Assembly: GCA_964443745.1 (NCBI GenBank)
Contig: CAYUEN010000001.1
Location: forward strand, 1-64,000
DNA: 64,000 nucleotides
Source: CAYUEN01 sp964443745
GTDB taxonomy: Bacteria > Campylobacterota > Campylobacteria > Campylobacterales > QNZT01
Direction: 5' to 3'
Shown: positions 6,135 to 14,515 of the stretch, piece after piece
How the letters are laid out: the number at the start of each line of letters is the position of its first letter
Position numbering within the stretch: position 1 is the first letter of the stretch
Notes under the pieces: generated by a model
Databases searched by the model: none
What the model saw: only the letters and a program-made list of their open reading frames with translations
What the model was told of the DNA's origin: nothing
Position numbers and translations under genes: made by a program

Positions 6135-7970
6135 ATGGCCAAAAAGTTGATCGATATTATGGATACGACCTTTCGGGACGGATTTCAATCCGTCTTCGGA
6201 GGAAGGGTGCTGATGGAGGATTTTCTTCCCGCTTTGGATGCGGCGAAAGAGGCGGGAATCAGCCATTTCGAGTTCGGCGGAGGGGCGAGGTTTCAAAGTC
6301 TCTTTTTCTATCTAAACGAAAACGCGTTCGAGATGATGGATCGTTTCAGGGAGAAAGTCGGCCCCGAAGCGAATCTCCAGACGCTCGCCAGAGGTGTCAA
6401 TACCGTGATGCTCGATACCGGAAGCAGCGAATTGATCGATCTGCATGCGAAACTCTTCAAGAAACATGGGACGACGACCGTTCGGAATTTCGATGCGCTC
6501 AACGACGTCGAAAACCTCAAATACAGCGGAGAGTGTATCGTCCGCCATGGTCTCAACCACGAGGTGGTGGTGACGATGATGGATCTGCCGCCCGGTTGCA
6601 AAGGGGCGCATGACGTCGCCTTCTACGAGAACGTACTGCGTCAGATACTCGATGCGGGCATCCCCTATCAGAGTGTCTGCTTCAAAGACGCCAGTGGAAC
6701 GTCCAACCCCCACAAAGTCTACGAAACGATCAAAATGGCCAAAAAGCTCCTTCCGGAAAACATTCCTGTCAGACTCCATACGCACGAGACGGCGGGTGTG
6801 AGCGTCTCTTGTTATCTCGCGGCACTGGATGCGGGTGTGGACGGAATCGATCTTGCCGTCAGTCCGGTGAGCGGCGGCACTTCCCAGCCGGATATTATGA
6901 CGCTTCTACATGCGACGAAAGGCAGTCAGTACGATCTGGGAGGATTGGAGCTGGAAAAGGTTCTCGAATACGAAGATGTACTACAGGAGTGCCTGAAAGA
7001 TTATTTCATTCCGCCCGAAGCGGTGAGGGTCTCTCCAATCATTCCGATCTGTCCGATGCCGGGGGGCGCACTCACGGCCAATACGCAAATGATGCGCGAC
7101 AACAATATGATGGACAAATATCCGGCCGTGTTACGGGGTATGCGGGAAGTGGTGGAAAAGGGGGGATTTGGGACCTCCGTAACGCCTGTGTCGCAATTTT
7201 ATTTTCAGCAGGCGTTCAACAACGTCGTTTTCGGCCCCTGGGAGCGGATTGCGGAAGGATACGGCCGGATGGTGCTCGGCTATTTCGGACGTACGCCCGT
7301 CGCCCCCGATCCCGAAGTGGTGAAGTTAGCCAGCGAGCAGCTCGGTTTGGAGCCGACGACAAAAACGGCGCTCGAACTTGCGGACGCCGACAAGAGTAAG
7401 AGTCTGAAACATTTCAGAAAAATCCTGAAAGAGAACAAGATCGAATTGACGGACGAAAACCTCTTTATCGCCGCTTCATGCGGAGAGAAGGGGATCGCCT
7501 ACCTCAAAGGAGAGGCGAAAGTACAAGTGCGCAAAATTTCGCAGCAAGAGCAAGCCGACAAGAAGCCTTCGAAACCTTCGGGACCGGGTCACTATACCGT
7601 CGTCGTCAACGGATCCAAATACGACGTCACCGTGATCGAATCGGAAGGGGGCGAGATGGAGATCGAGACCGTCGCCCCCTCCAAGCCTTCGGCTACGACA
7701 CCCGTGGATTCTAAAAGCCCCCAAGAGAAGGGTATATCCGACAAAGGTGCCGTAGAAGTGGTCTCGCAGACACCCGGTAGCGTCTGGAAGATTCTCGCCA
7801 AACCGGGTGATCGCCTCAAAGAGGGCGATACGATCATGATCCTTGAGGCGATGAAGATGGAGATCGAGATCACCGCGCCTATAGAGGGTGTTTTGCGCTC
7901 GATCGAAGTTAAGCCTCATGAGACGGTACAGGATGGACAGCTGTTGGCGACGATGGATCGGGAAGCGTAG
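6135..7970 (+). CDS. biotin-dependent carboxyltransferase (OadA / pyruvate carboxylase subunit B type)
   Basis: 611 residues. The N-terminal HMGL-like carboxyltransferase barrel (about 1-290) opens with DTTFRDGFQSV and contains the carboxylated active-site lysine K184 (CFKDASG) and a metal-binding LHTHETAG. A conserved carboxylase region follows (about 300-460), then a linker and a C-terminal biotinyl domain with biotin attachment at K574 (EAMKMEI). It moves carboxyl groups between oxaloacetate/pyruvate and biotin. The same family is called PycB in Campylobacter. The presence of oadG just before and oadB just after argues for a membrane decarboxylase complex, although shared use with a PycA elsewhere cannot be excluded. 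Confidence 0.93.
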   Translation: MAKKLIDIMDTTFRDGFQSVFGGRVLMEDFLPALDAAKEAGISHFEFGGGARFQSLFFYLNENAFEMMDRFREKVGPEANLQTLARGVNTVMLDTGSSELIDLHAKLFKKHGTTTVRNFDALNDVENLKYSGECIVRHGLNHEVVVTMMDLPPGCKGAHDVAFYENVLRQILDAGIPYQSVCFKDASGTSNPHKVYETIKMAKKLLPENIPVRLHTHETAGVSVSCYLAALDAGVDGIDLAVSPVSGGTSQPDIMTLLHATKGSQYDLGGLELEKVLEYEDVLQECLKDYFIPPEAVRVSPIIPICPMPGGALTANTQMMRDNNMMDKYPAVLRGMREVVEKGGFGTSVTPVSQFYFQQAFNNVVFGPWERIAEGYGRMVLGYFGRTPVAPDPEVVKLASEQLGLEPTTKTALELADADKSKSLKHFRKILKENKIELTDENLFIAASCGEKGIAYLKGEAKVQVRKISQQEQADKKPSKPSGPGHYTVVVNGSKYDVTVIESEGGEMEIETVAPSKPSATTPVDSKSPQEKGISDKGAVEVVSQTPGSVWKILAKPGDRLKEGDTIMILEAMKMEIEITAPIEGVLRSIEVKPHETVQDGQLLATMDREA

Positions 7971-9293
7971 ATGAGAGGAAAGATCTGGGTTTTACTGCTG
8001 TTGTGCGCAGCTTTTATCGTGCCTCTTTTTGCCGCCGAAAATACGACCCCGCCATCTGAACGTACGGTGTCGAAATCGCAGGCATACCAGCCGCAGACGA
8101 TTTCCGAACTCTTCCGCAATTTCTACCGATCGACCGGTTTTTTCGCGATGACTCACCCCAAAGAGGGGGTCAAGACCGCCGGTGGCGAAGAGATGAGCCT
8201 TTTTGCGCAAAGCGGCGGAAGGGCGATCATGTTCGTAATCTGTCTGTTGCTGCTTTATCTGGCGATCGCCAGAGGTTTCGAGCCGTTGCTTTTGATTCCG
8301 ATCGGATTTGGCGGAATTTTGGCCAATATCCCGATCGCGGAGCTGGCGGGAGAGCACGGTTTGCTCGGCATCATCTACAACATGGGAATCGCGAACGAAT
8401 TTTTCCCCCTGCTGATCTTTATGGGAGTCGGAGCGATGACGGATTTCGGTCCGCTTCTGGCCAATCCGAAAACGGCGATTCTCGGAGGGGCCGCACAGTT
8501 TGGGATTTTCGGATCGCTGGTGGGAGCCGCCGCGCTGGCGGAGTGGGGGCTTTTCGATTTTTCTCTCAAGCAGTGTGCCGCGATCAGCATCATCGGAGGG
8601 GCGGACGGTCCGACGTCGATCTTCATCGCTACGGAACTCTCTCCCGAACTTTTGGGAGCGATCGCCGTGGCCGCCTACTCCTATATGGCGCTCGTTCCCG
8701 TCATCCAGCCTCCGATCATGCGATTGTTGACGACGGAGAGCGAACGCCGGATCCGGATGGTGACGCTTCGTAAAGTCTCCAGGATAGAAAAGATACTCTT
8801 CCCGCTGATCGTTCTTTTTCTGGCGATTTTGATTTTGCCGGAGGCGACACCGCTGATCGGAGCGCTTTGTTTCGGCAATTTCGCCAGAGAGAGCGGCGTG
8901 GTCAGGCGGCTGAGCGATACGATGCAAAACGCACTGATCAACATCGTGACGATCTTTTTGGGGCTCGGTGTGGGATCCAAACTCGCTTCCGACCAGTTTC
9001 TTGTCGCTCAGACGTTGGGCATCATGGTGATCGGTCTGATCGCGTTCGCACTTGGAACGGCCGCAGGTGTCTTGATGGCGAAACTGATGAATCTCTTCTC
9101 CAAAGAGCCGATCAACCCGCTCATCGGTGCGGCGGGTGTTTCGGCCGTGCCTATGTCCGCGCGTGTTGTGAATAAAGTTGGACAGGAGTATAATAAGTCA
9201 AATATTCTGTTGATGCATGCGATGGGTCCAAACGTCGCAGGCGTTATCGGTTCGGCGGTGGCGGCGGGTATATTGCTGTCTATTTTTAAATAA
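7971..9293 (+). CDS. oadB: sodium-translocating decarboxylase beta subunit
   Basis: 440 residues; ATG follows the oadA stop with no gap. An N-terminal signal-like hydrophobic segment (1-22) and a periplasmic stretch precede the conserved multi-helix OadB core. Key motifs are GGADGPTSIF, whose Asp corresponds to D203 of the Klebsiella protein, and NPLIGAAGVSAVPMSARV, where Asn, Gly, Ser and Arg have the spacing of N373/G377/S382/R389. These residues decarboxylate carboxybiotin and carry Na+ across the inner membrane, so the protein looks fully functional. It works with the gamma and alpha chains encoded immediately upstream. Confidence 0.95.
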   Translation: MRGKIWVLLLLCAAFIVPLFAAENTTPPSERTVSKSQAYQPQTISELFRNFYRSTGFFAMTHPKEGVKTAGGEEMSLFAQSGGRAIMFVICLLLLYLAIARGFEPLLLIPIGFGGILANIPIAELAGEHGLLGIIYNMGIANEFFPLLIFMGVGAMTDFGPLLANPKTAILGGAAQFGIFGSLVGAAALAEWGLFDFSLKQCAAISIIGGADGPTSIFIATELSPELLGAIAVAAYSYMALVPVIQPPIMRLLTTESERRIRMVTLRKVSRIEKILFPLIVLFLAILILPEATPLIGALCFGNFARESGVVRRLSDTMQNALINIVTIFLGLGVGSKLASDQFLVAQTLGIMVIGLIAFALGTAAGVLMAKLMNLFSKEPINPLIGAAGVSAVPMSARVVNKVGQEYNKSNILLMHAMGPNVAGVIGSAVAAGILLSIFK

Positions 9294-9358
9294 TATCGTC
9301 GATGGGACGATGTTAGGGATAAGGAAACAATATTTATATGCAAGAAGGGGAACTTAAG

Positions 9359-10942
9359 ATGATTAGTGCAGAAGATTTGAAAGCGATGGGGCTCAAAGAC
9401 GTCAAGCATGTCTACTACAACTCCAGCTACGACGAACTTCACAGACACGAAGTGGAGCAAGACAAAGAGCGCGTCGCGGACAGTGGAACGGTTATGGTCG
9501 ATACGGGCATTTTCACCGGCCGAAGTCCGAAAGACAAATATTTCGTCGACCAAGAGCCTTCCAACAAATACATCGCCTGGGGGGATATCAACCAGCCGAT
9601 CAAAAAAGAGATCTTCGATGCACTGTTTGAAAAGGTCAAAAAGCAGCTCTCCGGGAAGGAGATCTATGTTCAGGATGTCTTTGCGGGAGCGAGTGAAACG
9701 AGCCGCAAAAGAATCAGGGTCGTGACGGAGATCGCCTGGCAGGCCCACTTCGTCAAAAATATGTTTATCCGCCCGACGGCGGAGGAGTTGGAAGGGTTTA
9801 AGCCCGATTTCATCCTCTACGACGCCTGCAAAGTGGTGGATGACCAATGGCGCGAACATGGACTCAATTCCGAAGTCTTCGTCGTTTTCAATATTGAGGA
9901 GAATGTCGCGATTATCGGCGGTACATGGTATGGCGGAGAGATCAAGAAGGGAATCTTCACGATGATGAACTACTGGCTTCCCCTCGAAGGTAAACTCTCC
10001 ATGCACTGCTCCGCGAACATGGGAGAGAAGGGAGATACCGCCCTCTTTTTCGGTCTTTCCGGTACGGGCAAGACCACACTCTCGGCGGATCCGAAACGCC
10101 GCCTCATCGGAGACGACGAACATGGATGGGACGATGAGGGAATTTTCAACTTCGAAGGCGGTTGTTATGCCAAATGTATCGGTCTGGATGCGAAGAAAGA
10201 GCCCGAAATCTTCGGGGCGATCAAACGCGATGCGCTGCTCGAGAACGTCGTGGCGGACGAAAGCGGCAGAGTCGACTTCAACGACGCCAGCAAAACGGAA
10301 AATACCCGTGTCTCCTATCCGATCTACCATATCCCCAACTTCGTCCCTTCCTTAAGGGGCGATCATCCCAAAAACATTCTCTTTTTGAGTGCGGACGCTT
10401 TCGGGGTGCTTCCTCCCGTCAGCAAGCTTACCAAAGAGCAGGCGATGTACTATTTCCTGAGCGGATATACGGCCAAAGTCGCCGGTACGGAGCGAGGCAT
10501 CACCGAGCCGGTCGCGACTTTCAGTGCATGTTTTGGGGAGGCGTTTTTGCCGCTGCATCCGACCGTCTACGCCAAACTGCTGGGCGAAAAAATCACCGAG
10601 CACAACGTCAATGTCTATCTGGTCAACACCGGCTGGACCGGCGGCGCCTACGGAGTGGGGGAGAGAATGAGCCTGAAAGATACTAGAGCCTGTGTCAACG
10701 CGATTTTGGACGGCAGTATTCTCGAAAGCGATTTTGACGTGACCGATACGTTCGGTCTGCATTTTCCCACGTCGCTTCCGGGTGTGGATGCGAAGATCCT
10801 CAATCCCAAAAATGCGTGGGAGGACAAAGAGGCGTATGTGAAAACACGAGACCATCTGGCCGGACTCTTCATCGAAAATTTCAAAAAATATCTCAAAGAG
10901 GATGCGGAATTCGACTACTCTCTCGCCGGTCCCCAGCTTTGA
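9359..10942 (+). CDS. pckA: phosphoenolpyruvate carboxykinase (ATP)
   Basis: 527 residues from ATG 9359, preferred over ATG 9338 because GAAGGGGA lies about 8 nt before it; starting at 9338 would add seven residues. It contains GRSPKDK (substrate binding, about 54-60), the kinase P-loop GLSGTGKTTLS (about 231-241) and the metal/adenine region DDEHGWDD. It converts oxaloacetate and ATP to PEP, CO2 and ADP in the cytoplasm. Directly downstream of the oadGAB genes, it completes a pyruvate-oxaloacetate-PEP node and supports gluconeogenesis. A GC-rich stem-loop follows the gene. Confidence 0.97.
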   Translation: MISAEDLKAMGLKDVKHVYYNSSYDELHRHEVEQDKERVADSGTVMVDTGIFTGRSPKDKYFVDQEPSNKYIAWGDINQPIKKEIFDALFEKVKKQLSGKEIYVQDVFAGASETSRKRIRVVTEIAWQAHFVKNMFIRPTAEELEGFKPDFILYDACKVVDDQWREHGLNSEVFVVFNIEENVAIIGGTWYGGEIKKGIFTMMNYWLPLEGKLSMHCSANMGEKGDTALFFGLSGTGKTTLSADPKRRLIGDDEHGWDDEGIFNFEGGCYAKCIGLDAKKEPEIFGAIKRDALLENVVADESGRVDFNDASKTENTRVSYPIYHIPNFVPSLRGDHPKNILFLSADAFGVLPPVSKLTKEQAMYYFLSGYTAKVAGTERGITEPVATFSACFGEAFLPLHPTVYAKLLGEKITEHNVNVYLVNTGWTGGAYGVGERMSLKDTRACVNAILDGSILESDFDVTDTFGLHFPTSLPGVDAKILNPKNAWEDKEAYVKTRDHLAGLFIENFKKYLKEDAEFDYSLAGPQL

Positions 10943-10948
10943 TTTTCC

Positions 10949-10975
10949 GGGAGGGCGCCGTATGGGTGCGCTCCC
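10949..10975 (+). terminator. stem-loop terminator after pckA
   Basis: An 11-position GC-rich stem, GGGAGGGCGCC (10949-10959) with GGTGCGCTCCC (10965-10975), with one G-G mismatch and one G-T pair; the loop is 5 nt. It starts 7 nt after the pckA stop. Only TTGCCTTAACC follows, not a clean T-run. Confidence 0.6.
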
Positions 10976-11038
10976 TTGCCTTAACCTCTTTTGGCTACAA
11001 TTAACCATACGATACATATAGAAAGCGGGAGTATTCAT

Positions 11039-12439
11039 ATGGCAAAACTTGCTTCGGGACGGGTTCAAGCCGAAAGTGCCGAGTTGCTCGATCTTTTCAA
11101 CGCCTCTTTACCGTTCGACCGTCGGCTCTATCATGAAGATATAGAGGGGTCGATCGCCCATGCGACGATGCTGGCGCAGCAAGGGATTCTCAGCGAGCGG
11201 GAGCTTGAGGCGATCAAAAAGGGGCTTAGGCAGATCGAAAATGAGATTGCGGAAGGGAAATTCCGTTTCGATATCGCCGACGAGGATATCCATATGGCGA
11301 TCGAGAAACGGTTGACGGAATTGATCGGCGATGCGGGAAAGAAGCTCCATACCGCCAGGAGCCGCAACGATCAGGTCGCGCTGGATTTCAGACTCTACGT
11401 CCAAAGACACACCAAAAAACTATACCGGCTGCTTTTGGATCTACAAAAAGCGCTACTCAAACAGGCTTCGAACCATACGGAGACGATGCTTCCGGGTATG
11501 ACCCATCTACAGCATGCCCAGCCGGTCAATTTCGCCTACCATCTGTTGGCGTACGTGAGTATGTTCGGTCGCGATATGGAGCGGCTCAGGGACAACTACA
11601 GACGAAACGACTACTCCCCGATCGGCTGTGCCGCACTGGCGGGCACACCCCATCCGATCGACCGGGAGACGACGGCCAAGCTGCTCGGATTCTCCGCACC
11701 TACAATCAACTGCATGGATACCGTCAGCGACCGCGATTTCGCACTCGATTTGCTTTACGCGATCAGTGTGATCATGATGCACATCTCCAGGCTCTCCGAA
11801 GAGTTGGTGCTCTGGTCGAGCAGCGAATTCGGTTTCGTGACGCTCAGTGATGCCTATTCGACCAGCAGTTCGATCATGCCGCAGAAGAAGAACCCGGACG
11901 TACCCGAACTGCTCAGAGGCAAGACGGGACGCACCTACGGCAATCTCGTTTCACTGTTGACCGTTTTGAAAGGGTTGCCGCTGGCTTACAACAAAGATAT
12001 GCAAGAAGACAAGGAGGGGGTTTTCGATAGTGTCGAGACGGCCGAAATCTCTCTGGAGATTCTCAGGGAGGTGATCGCCACGATGCGTGTCGAGACGGAA
12101 CGGATGGCCCGCGCTTGCCGACAGGGCCATTTGAGTGCGACAGATCTGGCGGATTATCTGGTCCAAAAAGAGGGAATGGCGTTTCGGGACGCCTACAAGC
12201 TCACCGGTATGATCGTCGTCGCCGCGGAGGCGAAAGGGGTCGATCTTTCACAGATGGGATTGGAGGATCTGCGGGAGATCGTGCCGGATATCGCCGAGGA
12301 GGTGATGGATTATATCGATCTCAAACACTCGATGAACGCCAGAGATTCCGCAGGAGGCACTTCGACGCGAACGACGCGCGAACAGCTGGCGTATTTCGAA
12401 CAATGGCTAAAACAAGCGGAGGATTTCGCGAATGCGTAA
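11039..12439 (+). CDS. argH: argininosuccinate lyase
   Basis: 466 residues from ATG 11039 (start MAKLASGRVQ, with CGGGAG 8 nt upstream); an upstream in-frame TTG at 10991 lies inside the promoter/terminator region and is not used. The fumarase/lyase superfamily signature SSSIMPQKKNPD is present, as are the conserved HTARSRNDQVALDFRLY region and the catalytic-loop TH in PGMTHLQHAQP. It splits argininosuccinate to arginine and fumarate, the last step of arginine synthesis. A TACAAT at 10996-11001 may be its -10. It overlaps the next gene by 8 nt. Confidence 0.97.
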   Translation: MAKLASGRVQAESAELLDLFNASLPFDRRLYHEDIEGSIAHATMLAQQGILSERELEAIKKGLRQIENEIAEGKFRFDIADEDIHMAIEKRLTELIGDAGKKLHTARSRNDQVALDFRLYVQRHTKKLYRLLLDLQKALLKQASNHTETMLPGMTHLQHAQPVNFAYHLLAYVSMFGRDMERLRDNYRRNDYSPIGCAALAGTPHPIDRETTAKLLGFSAPTINCMDTVSDRDFALDLLYAISVIMMHISRLSEELVLWSSSEFGFVTLSDAYSTSSSIMPQKKNPDVPELLRGKTGRTYGNLVSLLTVLKGLPLAYNKDMQEDKEGVFDSVETAEISLEILREVIATMRVETERMARACRQGHLSATDLADYLVQKEGMAFRDAYKLTGMIVVAAEAKGVDLSQMGLEDLREIVPDIAEEVMDYIDLKHSMNARDSAGGTSTRTTREQLAYFEQWLKQAEDFANA

Positions 12440-13058
12440 CATATACGGAAACGGACTTTGGATCGTCGCTCTTATGACGGTCGCCTTTTTGCACGGATGC
12501 GGCGGCAGCGACCTGCTCGATCGAATCGATGGCGGACAAAATGGCGGCTCCGACTACGGCGGAAACGAGATTCCAAGCGGTACACTGGCGGCCCGCATCG
12601 TCGAGGCGCACAACCGCTATCGAAGCGAGCTGAATCAACAGATCCCCGATCTGGAGTGGAGCGATACGATCGCACACGATGCGAAACATTATGCCGACAT
12701 TTTGGCCGCAAGCGGCGAATTCGAACACGATCCGGACAATGTAGACGGCTATTCGAACGGTCCTTATGGAGAGAATCTCTATGCGATCAGTCGTTCGGAC
12801 GATCCGGAGCAAACGCTACTGGATGCGGTCGAAGCGTGGGGAGCGGAGAAGGCGTACTACCATTACGGTGTGGTGGGAGATCCCGATACGTGCGATACGG
12901 GTGAGCAGTGCGGCCACTATACGCAGATCATCTGGAAAGAGACCCGAAAAGTGGGGTGTGCGATCGCGCAATATACCCGCGGCGATTTTCAAGGCGGATA
13001 CGTGGTCGTCTGCAAATACGCTCCTCCCGGCAACGTGATCACACAAGCCCCCTATTGA
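12432..13058 (+). CDS. CAP/PR-1 (SCP-like) domain lipoprotein
   Basis: 208 residues. The N-terminal hydrophobic segment ends in a lipobox-like FLHGCGGS with C23 as the predicted lipidated cysteine (the His before Gly is atypical). A Gly/Asn-rich linker (about 24-45) leads to a CAP domain (about 50-200) with ARIVEAHNRYR, GPYGENLYA (CAP1-type), CGHYTQIIWKETRKVGCA and VVVCKYAPPGN (CAP2-type). Bacterial members usually lack a clear enzymatic role. This one has motifs close to eukaryotic PR-1 proteins and four cysteines that could form disulphides. The start overlaps argH by 8 nt. It could be an envelope protein or a secretion substrate. Confidence 0.9.
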   Translation: MRNIYGNGLWIVALMTVAFLHGCGGSDLLDRIDGGQNGGSDYGGNEIPSGTLAARIVEAHNRYRSELNQQIPDLEWSDTIAHDAKHYADILAASGEFEHDPDNVDGYSNGPYGENLYAISRSDDPEQTLLDAVEAWGAEKAYYHYGVVGDPDTCDTGEQCGHYTQIIWKETRKVGCAIAQYTRGDFQGGYVVVCKYAPPGNVITQAPY

Positions 13059-13085
13059 TCGCCGAAGAGGGGGAGCGATTTTTGC

Positions 13086-13442
13086 CTATATCGCTTTTTT
13101 CGCCTCTTCCGGCGAGAAGTGGGGCCAGGTGAGCCTGGTGCCGCCCAACAGATGGAAATGAAGATGATAAATCTCCTGTCCTCCGTCGCGTCCGTTGTTG
13201 ACGATCAGCCGGTAGCCGTTTTCGTCCAGATCCAGCTTTTTCGCGACCTCCTGGATAAAGGGGGTCATTTCGGCCATCAGTTCGCCCGTGACGTCCTGAA
13301 ACTTCTCCACATGGACTTTGGGGATGATCAGCAGGTGGATCGGTGCGCGCGGATTGATATCATGAAAAGCGAGAAACGCGTCGTTTTCCAGTAGTTTGTT
13401 CGCCGGAACCTCTCCGCTGGCGATTTTGCAAAAAAGACACAT
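13086..13442 (-). CDS. HIT-family nucleotide hydrolase
   Basis: 118 residues from ATG 13442; AAAGGA lies 8 nt upstream, and earlier in-frame codons to 13481 lack support. It begins MCLFCKIASGEVPA, the classic HIT opening with a CxxC zinc-type motif, and ends with the histidine triad HLHFHLLGG near residue 100. It belongs to the Hint/PKCI branch, which hydrolyses AMP-lysine or AMP-N-linked compounds. It is divergent from pheS, sharing an 80-bp intergenic region. Confidence 0.95.
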   Translation of the reverse strand: MCLFCKIASGEVPANKLLENDAFLAFHDINPRAPIHLLIIPKVHVEKFQDVTGELMAEMTPFIQEVAKKLDLDENGYRLIVNNGRDGGQEIYHLHFHLLGGTRLTWPHFSPEEAKKAI

Positions 13443-13522
13443 ACACGATCCTTTGGGGTTGGAATACCCTATTTTAATCAACTTTGTATTAAAATCCGAC
13501 CATATTCAGCAGAGGACATACC

Positions 13523-14515
13523 GTGAACCAATACGAAGAACGTATCAAAAACGCGACGTCTCTGAAGGAGCTCGAAGAGATCCGGATCGAGATATTCGGC
13601 AAGAGAGGGATGCTTGCTGCTCAGTTTGCGAAGATGAAAGAGATCCCGGACGAAGAGAAGAAGGCGTTCGCCCAGCGACTGAACCGAACCAAACAGCATC
13701 TTACGGAGCTTTTCGAGGGCAAAAAGATGTTGTTGGAGCAGGAGGCGATTCGCGAGAGCATGCAAAAAGAGGCGATCGACGTCTCCCTCTACAACGGACT
13801 CGAGCGTTCCGGTGCGCTCCATCCCGTGATGGAGACGATGGAGCGGATCATCGACTACTTCGTCGCGATGAATTTCTCGGTCGAAGAGGGGCCGTATGTC
13901 GAAGACGACTTTCACAATTTCGAAGCGCTCAACCTTCCCAAATACCATCCCGCCCGCGATATGCAGGATACTTTCTATTTCGAAGACGGCATGTTGTTGC
14001 GTACCCACACCTCTCCGGTACAGATCCGTACGATGCAGCGCAGCAAACCGCCGATTCGCATGATCAGTCCCGGCAGTGTTTTCCGTCGCGATTTCGACTT
14101 GACCCATACGCCGATGTTCCATCAGGTGGAGGGGCTTGTCGTCGAAGAGGAGGGGAGGGTGAGTTTTGCCAATCTCAAGTTTATCCTCGAAGATTTTTTG
14201 CGCTATATGTTCGGCGATGTGGCGGTACGGTTCCGTCCGAGTTTCTTTCCGTTTACCGAACCGAGCACCGAGGTCGATATCAGCTGTATCTTCTGCGAGG
14301 GGAAGGGGTGCCGGGTCTGTTCGCATACCGGATGGTTGGAGGTGCTTGGATCCGGAATGGTCGACCCCAACGTTTTCGCGGCGGTGGGATACGAAAAGGT
14401 GAGCGGATATGCGTTCGGTCTGGGGGTGGAGCGTTTCGCGATGCTGATTCACAGAATTCCGGATCTGCGGTCGCTTTTCGAGGGAGATTTACGACTACTG
14501 GAGCAATTTAGATGA
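13523..14515 (+). CDS. pheS: phenylalanyl-tRNA synthetase alpha subunit
   Basis: 330 residues with a GTG start and AGAGGA 7 nt upstream. The N-terminal coiled-coil tRNA-binding arm (about 1-85) is followed by the class II catalytic core, with motif 2 region SPGSVFRRDFDLTHTPMFHQ, FFPFTEPSTEVDI and motif 3 GLGVERFAML. A CxxC-containing loop ISCIFCEGKGCRVC is present. It forms the alpha2beta2 enzyme with the pheT product. The stop overlaps the pheT start (ATGATAG), typical of coupled translation in this operon. Confidence 0.97.
   Translation: MNQYEERIKNATSLKELEEIRIEIFGKRGMLAAQFAKMKEIPDEEKKAFAQRLNRTKQHLTELFEGKKMLLEQEAIRESMQKEAIDVSLYNGLERSGALHPVMETMERIIDYFVAMNFSVEEGPYVEDDFHNFEALNLPKYHPARDMQDTFYFEDGMLLRTHTSPVQIRTMQRSKPPIRMISPGSVFRRDFDLTHTPMFHQVEGLVVEEEGRVSFANLKFILEDFLRYMFGDVAVRFRPSFFPFTEPSTEVDISCIFCEGKGCRVCSHTGWLEVLGSGMVDPNVFAAVGYEKVSGYAFGLGVERFAMLIHRIPDLRSLFEGDLRLLEQFR

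Noticed and set aside
9008..10330. 440-codon minus-strand open frame opposite oadB/pckA
   Set aside because: It crosses two well-supported genes and has no coding features of its own.
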